From assembly GCA_046537735.1 (NCBI GenBank), contig JBKHKH010000019.1, positions 1 to 21,593 on the forward strand: a stretch of DNA of 21,593 nucleotides, written 5' to 3'. Source of the DNA: JdFR-22 sp046537735. Lineage in GTDB: Archaea > Halobacteriota > Archaeoglobi > Archaeoglobales > Archaeoglobaceae. The notes beneath the pieces were generated by a model. That model had not been told where the DNA came from and did no database searches. It saw only the letters and a list, made by a program, of their open reading frames with translations. This document shows, one piece after another, positions 1 to 8,952 of this stretch (within the stretch, counting starts at the first letter, position 1; every line of letters starts with the position of its first letter). The translations under genes and the position numbers were made by a program.

Positions 1-3000
1 GTACATTTCTTTATGGATAGTCTAGAGAACGAATCTCTAATCGGAGAACGGGTATTAGCTTCCATACCATCGGGTGGGGAAGCAATAGCAAAAATTAATT
101 GGACCCCTCAAGAAACAGGAACCCATAATCTCCATATTGTCGTAGACCCGTATGATCTAGTCTCTGAACAAGATGAAAGTGACAACGAAGCATCTAAACC
201 TATAATGGTATCCACATGTCCCTTGAATACCCAACAAAGACTATTTCAGGCTTTAAGCTCTGGGTTTGCAGGTCATGGATATGATTTCTATGAAAAATAT
301 TACAACTACGATGATAACGCCACTCACCGGGACCCCGTGAAATCATGCTATACGGAATTAGAAGATGACGATATCTGGTTCAACTATCTCTCTTCTGGAC
401 CTCAAGCTCAAGGTCTCTATCCCTGTTCAGCATACCTTCTTGGCCCTAAAATAGGCGTAGACACCAACACGTGGTATGATGGTAAAACCCCAGTAAGAGG
501 ACTCTACTATCCTGAACTTGAGCTGGATATAATCGATGAGTGGATACATAACAAACCGTTTGTGGGTGAAAATAATGATTTGGAGAACTTCCTGCAGCAT
601 TTATTAGAGGTAAACAAGTGCGGGTTCGAGTCGGATGGTGTTTACTCTCAGGGCAATATTAGCTATGATGAAGATATGAACAGATCGATGATAGCCACCA
701 TGTTCTCCGGAAGATTTGCAAGTCCAGGAGGCATCGTTGAGGGCGGTGATTGTCGGGCAGAATTCAATAAATACTATGATGCCGAAACAGATCAATTCGG
801 TGACGATCTGAAGGATTTGTCATGCAGCGTAGACCTCAATATGCCATCCAAGGAAGCAGGATTCGGGAAGAATGTTAGTTGCTCATTTGGCCTGATCGGA
901 TTTGATGGGGAATTAGAAGCAGGAGCTAAAATATCTCCGTCAGCCAGCGGTGGTTTACGTTTTGGTCTGGAACCACAGTGCGTAGGACCAGCAGGTAATA
1001 TAAGAGCCGGAATCAATTTGGATGCAGTAGCGGACGGTAGTCTATGTCTGGCTTCAAAGTGCTATGATATCGAGTCCTCCCTGCCCATACCTAAACTCAG
1101 TGATGTTGAGTTCGTTGGGGAGGCCGTGATCCCCAATGAAGACTTTACGTCTGATGACAGCCTGAACTCCATATACCCCAATCCGGGCGGTGGCTATGTA
1201 GTGTATGAAGACATGGATAATCTGAACCCGGTATTCAGAGTTGCTGCTTCAGAGATAGATGTTGACTATGAGATGAGCATCAACTTAAAAGAGCTGGGCA
1301 TCCCTTGCGGTTCTCCCATCACTCCCCCATGCAATATAAACCTCTATGATGGCTCGCTATTCCATGTTGATCCCTGGCAGCATTATTGGGGGTTTACTGA
1401 AGTGACAGTCCACTCTCCCGTAGAGATCCACTTATATGACTCACTGGGCAGGCACGTAGGGCTTAATGACTCTGGAGAGATAGAATCGCAAGTCCCCAAC
1501 TCCACATACTTTGAACAAAACGGTACCAAGACCATAAGATTCCCTACAGAGACCAATAAATTCACGTTGCTCCTCAAAGGTACTGACAATGGTAATTACA
1601 CACTCGATATCTACAGACCGGTTATGGTGGAGACCGAGGATGGTAACGCAACCATAAAAGGAATCAATTACAGGATAGAGAACATCTCAACGTTTAGAGG
1701 CAAGAAGGATTACTACAATGTTGACTTTATCCATATAGAACGGAAGATCAATGAAATGGTTGAACAGGGCTCACATATCGATAATGCTGTCGAAAAAGGC
1801 GCCGATCTTGTATTAGGTATTCAGAACGCTACCAAATCGCCTACTTCTTTACACTCCAGAGATGTTGCTATATACAACGGTGAAAAAGCCACTTTCTATG
1901 CTAAACTGAATTCTTTGAACAGATCTGTGAGTGATAAGACAGTGATCTTCACTCTTGATGGCAGGACAATAGGCTCCAACGTAACTGACTCTGGAGGCCG
2001 AGCCACACTGGAGTACCTCGTTCCGTCTGACGCTGAAACTGGAGTACATGAGATAAAATGCTTGTTCAACGGGAGCGAGTCGTATTACAATTCTACGGGA
2101 ATATCCAGTTTACATGTTCTTAACAAAGAGCCTCAGGTCAGCCTTAACGTTACTGATTACCCCAGCGGCAATGTTGTAATTAATGGAAGCATAATCGATC
2201 CCAATGTTGCTAATGTAACACTAAAAATAGATGACAGACTGGTATCAGATTCTGTGCCCTACCTATGGGATACCGGCGAATATCGTAACGGTTATCACCG
2301 CATGGAATTGATAGCAAATGACAGCTTCGGCAAGACCGGTAAAGCAATAACTTATGTCTTTGTTCATAACCCTATTGCAGACGCTGGTGGCCCCTACGAG
2401 GGTTTGGAAGGTCATGCAATACTACTTGATGGATCAAACTCTTCCGATCCCCACGATGAGATCATAAGCTGGTTATGGGATTTAGATGAAGACGGTACTC
2501 TGGAGACGAATGCAACCGGGGAAAAAGGGAAGGTTAGTCACACATGGGGAGACGATTATTCAGGGAATATAAGTCTCCAGGTAATTGATAGCTCTGGCGG
2601 AACCGGCACAAATAGCACAAGAGTTATAGTCAAAAACGTTGCGCCCACAGCAGAAGCCGGTCCATCGCAGGAAATCACTGCTGGAGATACAGCTCATTTC
2701 AACGGCAGCTTTTCAGATCCCGGATGGCTGGATGAGCACACCTTCAACTGGAGCTTCGGAGATGGCCATACTTCAGCTGACCTGAATACCACGCATACAT
2801 ACTACCAGAAAGGATCTTACGAGGTCAACCTCACAGTGGAGGACGATGATGGCGGTAGAGGAGAAGATACCACAAGTGTGATGGTGAACCCCATACCGGC
2901 TAACGTCACCATAAAACCTGAAGTTTTCAACCTCAATAGCAAGGGAAATTTAACAGCCTTCATTACGCTTCCAGAGAGATACAACGCTTCCAAGATCGAC

Positions 3001-3240
3001 TCTGACTCAATATTATGCAACGATACCACAGCTATATGGGTAAAAACAACGGACAGCGACCTCATAATAGCTAAATTCGAGAGAGAGGAACTGAACATCA
3101 CAACCGGAGATGTGGTCAATCTGACCGTTGAAGGAGAAGTACTCCATAACGGAGGCTACGCGGATTTTGAAGGCAGTGATACAGTTGACCTGAAAGGAGA
3201 ACAGGAGAGAGAAAGACATCGGATGACCTGGAGAAATTAG
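1..3240 (+). CDS. Large surface/secreted protein with CARDB, Ig-like and PKD domains (5' partial)
   Basis: The frame is open to the window edge (codons 1-12 are sense), so the gene starts upstream and the ATG at 13 is probably internal. Counting from that ATG: residues 1-65 look like the second half of a CARDB adhesion domain (ending in a D-x-E-S-D-N-E pattern). Residues 70-440 are a unique cysteine-bearing region I do not recognise. About 450-545 resembles a pre-peptidase C-terminal beta-sandwich. About 615-700 and 705-785 are Ig-like. About 787-875 and 877-958 are two PKD domains, the second with the typical W-x-F-G-D-G core. 960-1075 is a C-terminal module that I recall from other archaeal surface proteins. 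There are many N-x-S/T sites, as expected for an S-layer-associated glycoprotein. No C-terminal membrane anchor or sorting signal is seen, and the signal peptide lies outside the window. The function is probably adhesive or structural; no enzymatic motif was found. Confidence 0.85.
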   Translation, partial: VHFFMDSLENESLIGERVLASIPSGGEAIAKINWTPQETGTHNLHIVVDPYDLVSEQDESDNEASKPIMVSTCPLNTQQRLFQALSSGFAGHGYDFYEKYYNYDDNATHRDPVKSCYTELEDDDIWFNYLSSGPQAQGLYPCSAYLLGPKIGVDTNTWYDGKTPVRGLYYPELELDIIDEWIHNKPFVGENNDLENFLQHLLEVNKCGFESDGVYSQGNISYDEDMNRSMIATMFSGRFASPGGIVEGGDCRAEFNKYYDAETDQFGDDLKDLSCSVDLNMPSKEAGFGKNVSCSFGLIGFDGELEAGAKISPSASGGLRFGLEPQCVGPAGNIRAGINLDAVADGSLCLASKCYDIESSLPIPKLSDVEFVGEAVIPNEDFTSDDSLNSIYPNPGGGYVVYEDMDNLNPVFRVAASEIDVDYEMSINLKELGIPCGSPITPPCNINLYDGSLFHVDPWQHYWGFTEVTVHSPVEIHLYDSLGRHVGLNDSGEIESQVPNSTYFEQNGTKTIRFPTETNKFTLLLKGTDNGNYTLDIYRPVMVETEDGNATIKGINYRIENISTFRGKKDYYNVDFIHIERKINEMVEQGSHIDNAVEKGADLVLGIQNATKSPTSLHSRDVAIYNGEKATFYAKLNSLNRSVSDKTVIFTLDGRTIGSNVTDSGGRATLEYLVPSDAETGVHEIKCLFNGSESYYNSTGISSLHVLNKEPQVSLNVTDYPSGNVVINGSIIDPNVANVTLKIDDRLVSDSVPYLWDTGEYRNGYHRMELIANDSFGKTGKAITYVFVHNPIADAGGPYEGLEGHAILLDGSNSSDPHDEIISWLWDLDEDGTLETNATGEKGKVSHTWGDDYSGNISLQVIDSSGGTGTNSTRVIVKNVAPTAEAGPSQEITAGDTAHFNGSFSDPGWLDEHTFNWSFGDGHTSADLNTTHTYYQKGSYEVNLTVEDDDGGRGEDTTSVMVNPIPANVTIKPEVFNLNSKGNLTAFITLPERYNASKIDSDSILCNDTTAIWVKTTDSDLIIAKFEREELNITTGDVVNLTVEGEVLHNGGYADFEGSDTVDLKGEQERERHRMTWRN

Positions 3241-3245
3241 CTCAC

Positions 3246-3267
3246 TTCTTTTTTTTCTTATTTTTTG
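3246..3267 (+). terminator. T-rich transcription terminator after the surface protein gene
   Basis: Starting six bases after the TAG stop there is an almost pure T tract with short interruptions. Oligo-T tracts on the coding strand act as intrinsic terminators in archaea. No stable hairpin precedes it. Confidence 0.55.
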
Positions 3268-3351
3268 CTTATAGACTAGACATATAGCCGGGCTGCAGTC
3301 CAGTATGCCAAAAGCCAAACTCTTATATTGATCAGACAGCAGAGGTAGGCT

Positions 3352-3861
3352 ATGATATCAGGATTCAAGGGTAAAAACCCCCGGATCTGTGAAGATTGTT
3401 TTATTGCCGATTCTGCGGTTGTCATTGGTGAGGTTGAAATCGGTCGTTCCTCCAGTGTTTGGTTCAATGCCGTGATCCGGGGAGATATGGAAGAGATCAA
3501 GATCGGCAGCAGAACCAGTGTTCAGGATTGTGCAGTTATTCACTCTGACCCGGGGATCAAAGTAGAGATAGGGGATAAGGTCACCATAGGCCACGGCTCA
3601 GTGGTCCATGGATGTACGGTTGGCAGCAACGTCATTATCGGTATGAACGCCACAGTATTGAACGGTGCCGAAATCGGTGAGAACTCTATTGTAGGCGCAA
3701 ATGCCTTGGTACCTCCTGACAAAAAGTTCCCCCAGAACAGTATAATAATGGGAGTCCCCGGAACGATCAAAAAAGAATGTACTCAATCGGACATCCAGAT
3801 GATACAAAATTCTGCTGAAGAATACGTCAAACTGGCAGCTGACTACAATAAACCACAATAA
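3352..3861 (+). CDS. Gamma-class carbonic anhydrase-like hexapeptide-repeat protein (CamH/YrdA type)
   Basis: This 169-residue protein is a left-handed beta-helix built of hexapeptide repeats. The three zinc-binding histidines of gamma carbonic anhydrases are present as H64, H81 and H86 with the short 17/5 spacing of the CamH/YrdA subgroup, which lacks the acidic loop of Methanosarcina Cam. R43 and D45 (the R-G-D trimer-interface pair) and Q58-D59 are also conserved. It probably forms a cytoplasmic trimer and may hydrate CO2 to bicarbonate, but many members of this subgroup have weak or unknown activity. The ATG is preceded by an AGAGGT ribosome binding site about 5 nt upstream. The gene stands alone and converges on the LarA gene, so the context adds nothing on its role. 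Confidence 0.88.
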   Translation: MISGFKGKNPRICEDCFIADSAVVIGEVEIGRSSSVWFNAVIRGDMEEIKIGSRTSVQDCAVIHSDPGIKVEIGDKVTIGHGSVVHGCTVGSNVIIGMNATVLNGAEIGENSIVGANALVPPDKKFPQNSIIMGVPGTIKKECTQSDIQMIQNSAEEYVKLAADYNKPQ

Positions 3862-3898
3862 AATTGTGGGTAGGATAGGAAGTTACAACCCTCTACTG

Positions 3899-3946
3899 TT
3901 TCCGTTCCTGTTCCTGTTCCTGTTCTTATTCCTGTTCTCGTTCTTT
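3899..3946. repeat. Imperfect hexanucleotide tandem repeat (TTCCTG)n
   Basis: About eight units of a 6-bp pattern (TTCCTG with variants TTTCCG, TTCTTA, TTCTCG, TTCTTT) fill the gap between two convergent genes and end just before the LarA stop codon. The strand asymmetry (pyrimidine-rich on plus) could help end transcription of the plus-strand gene. It has no spacers and is not a CRISPR. Confidence 0.8.
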
Positions 3947-3954
3947 TCTTTGGG

Positions 3955-5208
3955 CTAATCGGTTTTTCTTGTTGGTACTGTTGATGAGGCGAGAGGCATG
4001 ACCAATACCCTCTTCATCGTGGTCAATTCTTTACCCTTTTTTATCGCTCTCTCCAGGTCAAGAGCGTAATCAACTTTTAGTGCTTCCAGCTCTTTAGGCG
4101 AGAGTTTATCAGAAACCAGTATGATCTTCCTGCTGGTCAGCTGTCTGGACCACATCCATGCTTTATGGATTCCCATTCGGAAAGGTCGACTCTGGAAATA
4201 GCTGATCACCTCTTCGTGTGTAGCAAATTTTTTCATGGTCTCCTCGAAGAGCTCGTCACCCAGCCCATGAGGGCATTCAGCCACCAGAATAATGACACCT
4301 TGCGGCTTGCACACCATCTCTGCAGAAGATAGAGCTTTCTGAGCCTGGTAAAGGTTAATGTCCTTGGGAAATCCCCCAGGTGAGGTAACAACCACATCCG
4401 CTTGAAAAGGAGTCTCTGCTTCCACCATCTTTCGGGCGAATTTTACTCCCTCCCGGTGGGCGTGGAGCCAGTGGCCGGCCACTACCCTGGCGACCTGTTT
4501 ATGGAGATTCAAGATAGCATTAACTATAAGATCGATCCCCAATTTGCTGCCCATTTCATCTACATCCTCTCTGCAGGGATTCCCATCCATTATACCCAAT
4601 CTGGAGCCTTCAGCCGTCAATAGGGAATGATTTGCCTCTATGGTCTTTTTACCTCCAATACCTATAGCAGCACCCTTTGCACCACCAGTATAACCCATGA
4701 AATGATGCGGATCTATCATACCCGTGACTATCTTCTTATCGGCTTGAACAAAGTGTTTATTTATCCATATGGGGGTTCCTCTTGAAGTATCACCAACATA
4801 GATCAGATCCTCTTCTCTTCTGGAATCATGAATAACTGCTTTCCCCACGCTCTCCACAACATCTTTTCCCACGATCTCCTTTAATTTGCCTGTTCTCCGG
4901 TGCAGCCCTCCCCCCACAATAATTGTTATCTGGTGCTCGCTCACACCACACTCTTTTAATTTGGGGATTAACACTTCTAAAATAGATTTAGAGGGTATGG
5001 GGCGAGTTTGATCGCTAACCACAATAGCAACATCATCACCTTGAAATTCACTTAAGCCATCATGTGAGATGGGCTTCTCCAGGGCTCCAGAAACTTCTAC
5101 TCTTAAATCTACAGGGGGGAGATCAACTGGTCGGAGATGATCTACTTTAATTCCTTTTAAATCTGCTTTAATGGATTTTTTGCCGTATGGAACTTCTATT
5201 ACTGTCAT
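3955..5208 (-). CDS. larA: LarA-family nickel-pincer racemase/epimerase (lactate racemase-like)
   Basis: LarA enzymes racemise alpha-hydroxy acids using a nickel-pincer nucleotide covalently held by a lysine. The family signatures are all present. Numbered from the ATG at 5208: S-D-x-T-R-P at 65-70, the catalytic histidine H103 in a G-x-H-R context, H168 in P-H-H-F, the cofactor-binding lysine K178 in G-G-A-K, and H194 in the A-N-H motif. These match H108, H174, K184 and H200 of Lactobacillus plantarum LarA. At about 417 aa the length is normal. The frame also has TTG at 5217 and GTG at 5214, but the ATG at 5208 is preferred for codon type and a GGTG just before it. The substrate may not be lactate, since the family is diverse. 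The cofactor-making genes larB, larC and larE are not in this window. The stop is TAG, followed by the hexanucleotide repeat. Confidence 0.87.
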   Translation of the reverse strand: MTVIEVPYGKKSIKADLKGIKVDHLRPVDLPPVDLRVEVSGALEKPISHDGLSEFQGDDVAIVVSDQTRPIPSKSILEVLIPKLKECGVSEHQITIIVGGGLHRRTGKLKEIVGKDVVESVGKAVIHDSRREEDLIYVGDTSRGTPIWINKHFVQADKKIVTGMIDPHHFMGYTGGAKGAAIGIGGKKTIEANHSLLTAEGSRLGIMDGNPCREDVDEMGSKLGIDLIVNAILNLHKQVARVVAGHWLHAHREGVKFARKMVEAETPFQADVVVTSPGGFPKDINLYQAQKALSSAEMVCKPQGVIILVAECPHGLGDELFEETMKKFATHEEVISYFQSRPFRMGIHKAWMWSRQLTSRKIILVSDKLSPKELEALKVDYALDLERAIKKGKELTTMKRVLVMPLASSTVPTRKTD

Positions 5209-5335
5209 TGACACCAACTGCCTGGATTAAAGACTCTGTTCTATCATAAAATTGGAAAAATATTTGACTCTTTTGAGCTATATGCGTCACTCTTGTGTCT
5301 CTTAAAAGAAGCAGTAAAAACCGCTGGAATACGTC

Positions 5336-5348
5336 ATCACCATGTGAT
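5336..5348. promoter_or_regulatory. Small perfect inverted repeat between divergent genes (possible operator)
   Basis: ATCAC-CAT-GTGAT is a perfect 5-3-5 inverted repeat in the 225-nt gap between larA (minus) and the small cysteine protein (plus). The symmetric form and place suit a dimeric regulator, but a repeat this short can arise by chance. The rest of the gap is AT-rich, with TATA-like stretches around 5380-5392 for the plus gene. Confidence 0.25.
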
Positions 5349-5433
5349 AAACAAAACCAGTTTTATTATCTATGCATATAGACTATATTAAAGGATTAAT
5401 TGTTGATAAGCTAAAAAGTATGCGTGGAGTCTT

Positions 5434-5574
5434 ATGACCGTAGAACTGGAGTACAGTCTTTGTGAAACATGTAAAAACAAAAATTTTTGTCCTTGGGAGC
5501 ATCAACTTAAAATAATGTCTTTAGATGGTAAGAGAGCTTTAATGCTCTCCTGCAACGAGTTTGAATGCGATTAG
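5434..5574 (+). CDS. Tiny cysteine-rich protein (46 aa), probable zinc finger
   Basis: This ORF is below common gene-calling cut-offs. It encodes 46 residues with C10-x2-C13, C19 followed by P-W, and C40 and C45 near the end. The paired-cysteine layout suits a zinc knuckle. A GGAG ribosome binding site lies 4 nt before the ATG, and TATA-like sequence lies about 45-50 nt upstream, so it has its own start signals. The stop is TAG. It is divergent from larA. I do not recognise the family. The cysteine spacing and the ribosome binding site argue for a real gene, but conservation could not be tested. Confidence 0.6.
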   Translation: MTVELEYSLCETCKNKNFCPWEHQLKIMSLDGKRALMLSCNEFECD

Positions 5575-5837
5575 AGAATTGACTTGGGTTTTGATCTATA
5601 ATAACAGTTCTCAATCCTCAATTTTAACTCTCATCATCATTTTAGCCTCATGAATAAAATGGAAAAGATTAACTAGGTTGGGATTTATGATTACACTGCT
5701 AGGGTGGTAAGTGTGTTGTAGTTTTCTTAACTGTAAGATATCCTACCTCCATATCATCATTTTAACCACCTTGGCATTTTTACTCATTGACTGGATTTTT
5801 TGGGTTTTGTAATTGATAATTGGTGTCAGTAAATTAT

Positions 5838-5856
5838 ATAGATGAACTACATCTAT
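5838..5856 (-). terminator. Hairpin over the stop codon of the acyl-CoA synthetase fusion gene
   Basis: ATAGATG-AACTA-CATCTAT is a perfect 7-bp inverted repeat that covers the TAG stop of the minus-strand gene. The following minus-strand sequence is AT-rich but not a long T run, so its role as a terminator or 3'-end stabiliser is only suggested. The flanking 5575-5852 gap has no gene; it contains two similar copies of a TATCATCATTTTA-like motif (near 5633-5645 and 5753-5765). Confidence 0.35.
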
Positions 5857-8537
5857 TTTAAAGAGAACTCTACCAATTTGGAGTCCTCAGTATAATCCTT
5901 TATGTCAAATCCCAACTCCTCACACATTTTGAGCATTCTGGTGTTGTCTTTCAGAACTGTTCCATAGATCTTTTCCAGTCCTTTTTCTTGGGCTATACCT
6001 ATCAAAAAATCAACTAGCTTATAACCCAGCCCCCTGCCCTGATAGTCGTCGTGTACCACTACTGCAAACTCGCCTTTCTCGAAATCAGACTCAATTATTA
6101 ATCTACCGATACCTATTATCCTTTTCTTTTGACCCTCTTTGATCTCGGAGACCATAGCTATTTCCCGGTCATAATCTATGTTGGTGAATCTGGTAAGCAT
6201 TTCATGATCGATGTTGCGGATCACCTGAAAGAATCTACCTCTTAAGGAGTCCTCAGAGAGTGTGGTAAGCATCTCATATTCTAGAGGCTCGTCTTCGGGT
6301 CTGATGGGCCTCAACAGCACTTCAGTGCCGTCCAGCAATCTCCAGGGGGATAGATATCTTGTGGGGTAAGGAGTGATGACCATATGGGGGTAATGGTGTG
6401 ACCATTCAGGATGTTGCTCTACATAGCTTAAAGCCTCCTCATCGATGATGATCCTGCTGTCTAGGGCATATGGCTGGCCGTTGGAGATGGCTATGGGATT
6501 TATATCCATCTCTGCGATCTCCGGGAAGTCAACTATCAGGTTGGAGAAACTAATCAGTACCTGCTCCAGTTTCCTTAAATCTATTTCTGCTCCTCTCTGT
6601 CCTGACATGAACTTGTATATCTTTGTCTCTTCCATTAGCCTCCTGGATAGAGTTTGGTTTAGAGGAGGTATCCCTACAGTGAAGTCCCTGAACACTTCCG
6701 CCCCCACTCCACCGGAACCGAAGAGTATGACAGAGCCAAAGTCCTTATCTTTTTTCGATCCCAGGATTATCTCGTAATCTATATTCTGAAGCATTTTCTG
6801 GAGAATTACTCCTTCTATTTTTGCCTGAGGAGCTCTCTCCTTGACTTTGTTGGTCATAAGCTCGTATTCTTCTCTTAGTCTCTCCTCAGATACCACTCCC
6901 AGGGCTATACCTCCCACATCGCTTTTGTGGGTTATGTGAGGAGACAATACTTTAAGGGCCACGGGAAATCCCATGGACTTAGCTTTTCTAACTGCATCTT
7001 CAACGTCCTTTGTTACTTCTGAGCTGGTTGTGGGGATTCCATAGGCAATAAGAAATTTTTTGGATTCCTCCAGAGTCAGAACATTTCTCCCTTCTTTAAC
7101 CACTCTTCTTATTAGCGCTCTCAGATTGTTTTTTGGTGGTATTTGATCCACCGGCACCTCTTCGGGCGTTTCATACAAAAGTTTCAGGTTTCTACTATAC
7201 TTATACATGTACTGATATGCTTTTACTGCTTCCTCTGGTCTCTCAAAGACTGGCAAGTTTTGTTGGGAAATCATTTTAGTGGCTTTCTGAACGTCTTCTC
7301 CTCCCATAAATACAGTTATTATGGGCTCCCTTGTGTTAACGGCGATATCCGCAATCGCTCTGGCTAGTTCTTCCGGATCTGTTGCACCCTGCGGGGTGTA
7401 AATGACCACTATGCCATGCACCTCTTTATCTTCCAGACAGGCATTGATGGACTTTATGAACCTGTCAATTTCGGCATCCCCTAGGACATCTACAGGATTT
7501 CTTTTGCTCCAGTGAGAGGGCAGAAAAGAATCAATTTTTTTCAATGTATCATCAGAAAGTTTTGCCAGCTGACCACCCAGTTCAATGAGGATATCGGTAG
7601 CCAGGATACCTGGACCTCCCGCGTTGGTAATAATCGCTAGATTGGGACCTTTGGGTATGTGCTTGGAATCCAGAACCTCTGCTGCATTGAACAGATCGGC
7701 TATCTCATTCACTCTGACCACTCCAGTCCTCCTGAAGGCAGCTCTATAGACATCATCATCTCCTGCCATCGAACCGGTATGAGATACTGCAGCCTGAGAG
7801 CTCTCGGAGTACCTACCCGCCTTGAGAACAATTATGGGCTTGTTGCGAGCAAAACCCCTGGAAGCACTCATGAATTTCTTGGCATTACCCACTCCCTCCA
7901 TGTATAACATGATGCTTCTGGTGCGGTAATCATCGCCAAGAAGATCTATCAAGTCACCGAAGTCAACATCGATCATTGAGCCGAGAGAGGCGAACATGCT
8001 GAACCCTATATGTCTATCTATTGCCCAATCAAGCATGGCACTACCCAGGGCACCGCTCTGAGAGACAAAAGCTATTCTACCCGGCTGGGGATCGGCTTTT
8101 AAAAATGAAGCATTTAAATTTACACTGGGCCTGATGACCCCCAAACAATTAGGACCTATTATTCTTATCCCATGCTCCTTCCGGATAGTTTCTATCTGCC
8201 CTTCCAATCTTTTGCCCTCTTCTCCCACCTCTCTAAACCCTGACGATATTATTATTGCTCCTTCTACGCCTGCTTCACCGCATTCCTCTACGATTCCAGG
8301 AACAGTTTTTGCTGGGGTGGCAATAACGGCAAGATCTACTTTTTCCGGAACTTCCGAGATGCTGGGGTAACAGTCCAGCTCCAAGACATTTTCTCTGTTA
8401 GGGTTGACCGGAAATACCTTTCTCTCCTCTGATGTCAATAAATTCTCCAATACGGTCCGCCCCACCGAACCCTCTCTATCCGAGGCCCCAATTAAGGAAA
8501 CTGTCTGGGGATCCAGCATTTTTTTAATACTTCTCAT
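5853..8537 (-). CDS. ADP-forming acyl-CoA synthetase (fused alpha and beta) with C-terminal GNAT acetyltransferase
   Basis: 894 residues from the ATG at 8537. That start is chosen because GGTGA lies 5 nt upstream; the TTG and GTG codons further out have no such signal. Order of domains: a CoA-binding Rossmann domain (about 5-130), succinyl-CoA ligase-like domains (about 140-450), an ATP-grasp domain (about 475-695), a linker, then GNAT (about 740-890) with the acetyl-CoA loop Q-G-R-G-L-G at 833-838. The phospho-carrying histidine of ADP-forming acetyl-CoA synthetases is present as H253 in S-H-T-G-S, and the second histidine of the beta domain as H537 in H-K-S-D-V-G-G. Active members interconvert acyl-CoA + ADP + Pi with acid + CoA + ATP. 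Enteric Pat lysine acetyltransferases share the fold order, but as I recall their synthetase part is only a regulatory domain. This one may therefore be a true synthetase, an acetyltransferase, or both. A TTGTA x3 repeat lies in its leader (8561-8575). Confidence 0.9.
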   Translation of the reverse strand: MRSIKKMLDPQTVSLIGASDREGSVGRTVLENLLTSEERKVFPVNPNRENVLELDCYPSISEVPEKVDLAVIATPAKTVPGIVEECGEAGVEGAIIISSGFREVGEEGKRLEGQIETIRKEHGIRIIGPNCLGVIRPSVNLNASFLKADPQPGRIAFVSQSGALGSAMLDWAIDRHIGFSMFASLGSMIDVDFGDLIDLLGDDYRTRSIMLYMEGVGNAKKFMSASRGFARNKPIIVLKAGRYSESSQAAVSHTGSMAGDDDVYRAAFRRTGVVRVNEIADLFNAAEVLDSKHIPKGPNLAIITNAGGPGILATDILIELGGQLAKLSDDTLKKIDSFLPSHWSKRNPVDVLGDAEIDRFIKSINACLEDKEVHGIVVIYTPQGATDPEELARAIADIAVNTREPIITVFMGGEDVQKATKMISQQNLPVFERPEEAVKAYQYMYKYSRNLKLLYETPEEVPVDQIPPKNNLRALIRRVVKEGRNVLTLEESKKFLIAYGIPTTSSEVTKDVEDAVRKAKSMGFPVALKVLSPHITHKSDVGGIALGVVSEERLREEYELMTNKVKERAPQAKIEGVILQKMLQNIDYEIILGSKKDKDFGSVILFGSGGVGAEVFRDFTVGIPPLNQTLSRRLMEETKIYKFMSGQRGAEIDLRKLEQVLISFSNLIVDFPEIAEMDINPIAISNGQPYALDSRIIIDEEALSYVEQHPEWSHHYPHMVITPYPTRYLSPWRLLDGTEVLLRPIRPEDEPLEYEMLTTLSEDSLRGRFFQVIRNIDHEMLTRFTNIDYDREIAMVSEIKEGQKKRIIGIGRLIIESDFEKGEFAVVVHDDYQGRGLGYKLVDFLIGIAQEKGLEKIYGTVLKDNTRMLKMCEELGFDIKDYTEDSKLVEFSLK

Positions 8538-8760
8538 AAGTTTCACCAAAATCTGGAACGTTGTATTGTATTGTATGTAGTAAAAGTATTTGAAGTTTTA
8601 ATGTGCATGTGTAGATAAGAGTATGCTTGATAAGAATTAACACTAAACTAGGCCAAATCAAAACCCTTTTAAATCAGGTGGATAAATTTAAAGAGATTGG
8701 GGAGGTCTCCGTTAATTTATGCCTGCCAACCCTCTGAGTACCTCCCTAGTATTACTTATG

Positions 8761-8952
8761 TCATGAACCTTTATATTCTTTTGGTTGAGGCTGAGGCTGG
8801 ATCGAAAAACTAGAGCACTCATTAAATAACTCACTAAATGGTTTAAAATCCTGCGAAGTTTGATATTCCCAGTGACTTGGGAGATAAAATATAACAAGCT
8901 CCAATTCAGTCAAATGGAGAGCTATCAAAGATATGAAAAGTATGAAACGCAT
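8761..8952 (-). CDS. Small hypothetical protein with an N-terminal hydrophobic segment
   Basis: 63 residues. The ATG overlaps the TAA stop of the upstream membrane-protein frame by one base (TAATG), an arrangement typical of translational coupling. The first 25 or so residues are hydrophobic, like a signal peptide or membrane helix, and the tail is polar with a short Q-P repeat. I do not recognise a family. The overlapping frame at 8712-8897 is less likely because it lacks this junction. If the upstream gene is truly dead, this one may be decaying too. About 200 nt downstream (8550-8760) has no gene; it contains a GGGGAGGT/ACCTCCCT-like inverted repeat (about 8699-8747) of unknown meaning. 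Confidence 0.4.
   Translation of the reverse strand: MRFILFISLIALHLTELELVIFYLPSHWEYQTSQDFKPFSELFNECSSFSIQPQPQPKEYKGS

Noticed and set aside
3899..3946. Possible CRISPR or minisatellite array
   Set aside because: The units are 6 bp with no spacers, so it is a simple tandem repeat, not CRISPR.
5630..5765. C/D box small RNA on the minus strand
   Set aside because: ATGATGA-like C boxes occur twice, but no CTGA D box was found at a suitable distance for either.
8712..8897. Minus-strand 61-codon frame overlapping the small ORF at 8761
   Set aside because: It lacks the TAATG coupling junction and any ribosome binding site; the other frame is the better candidate.
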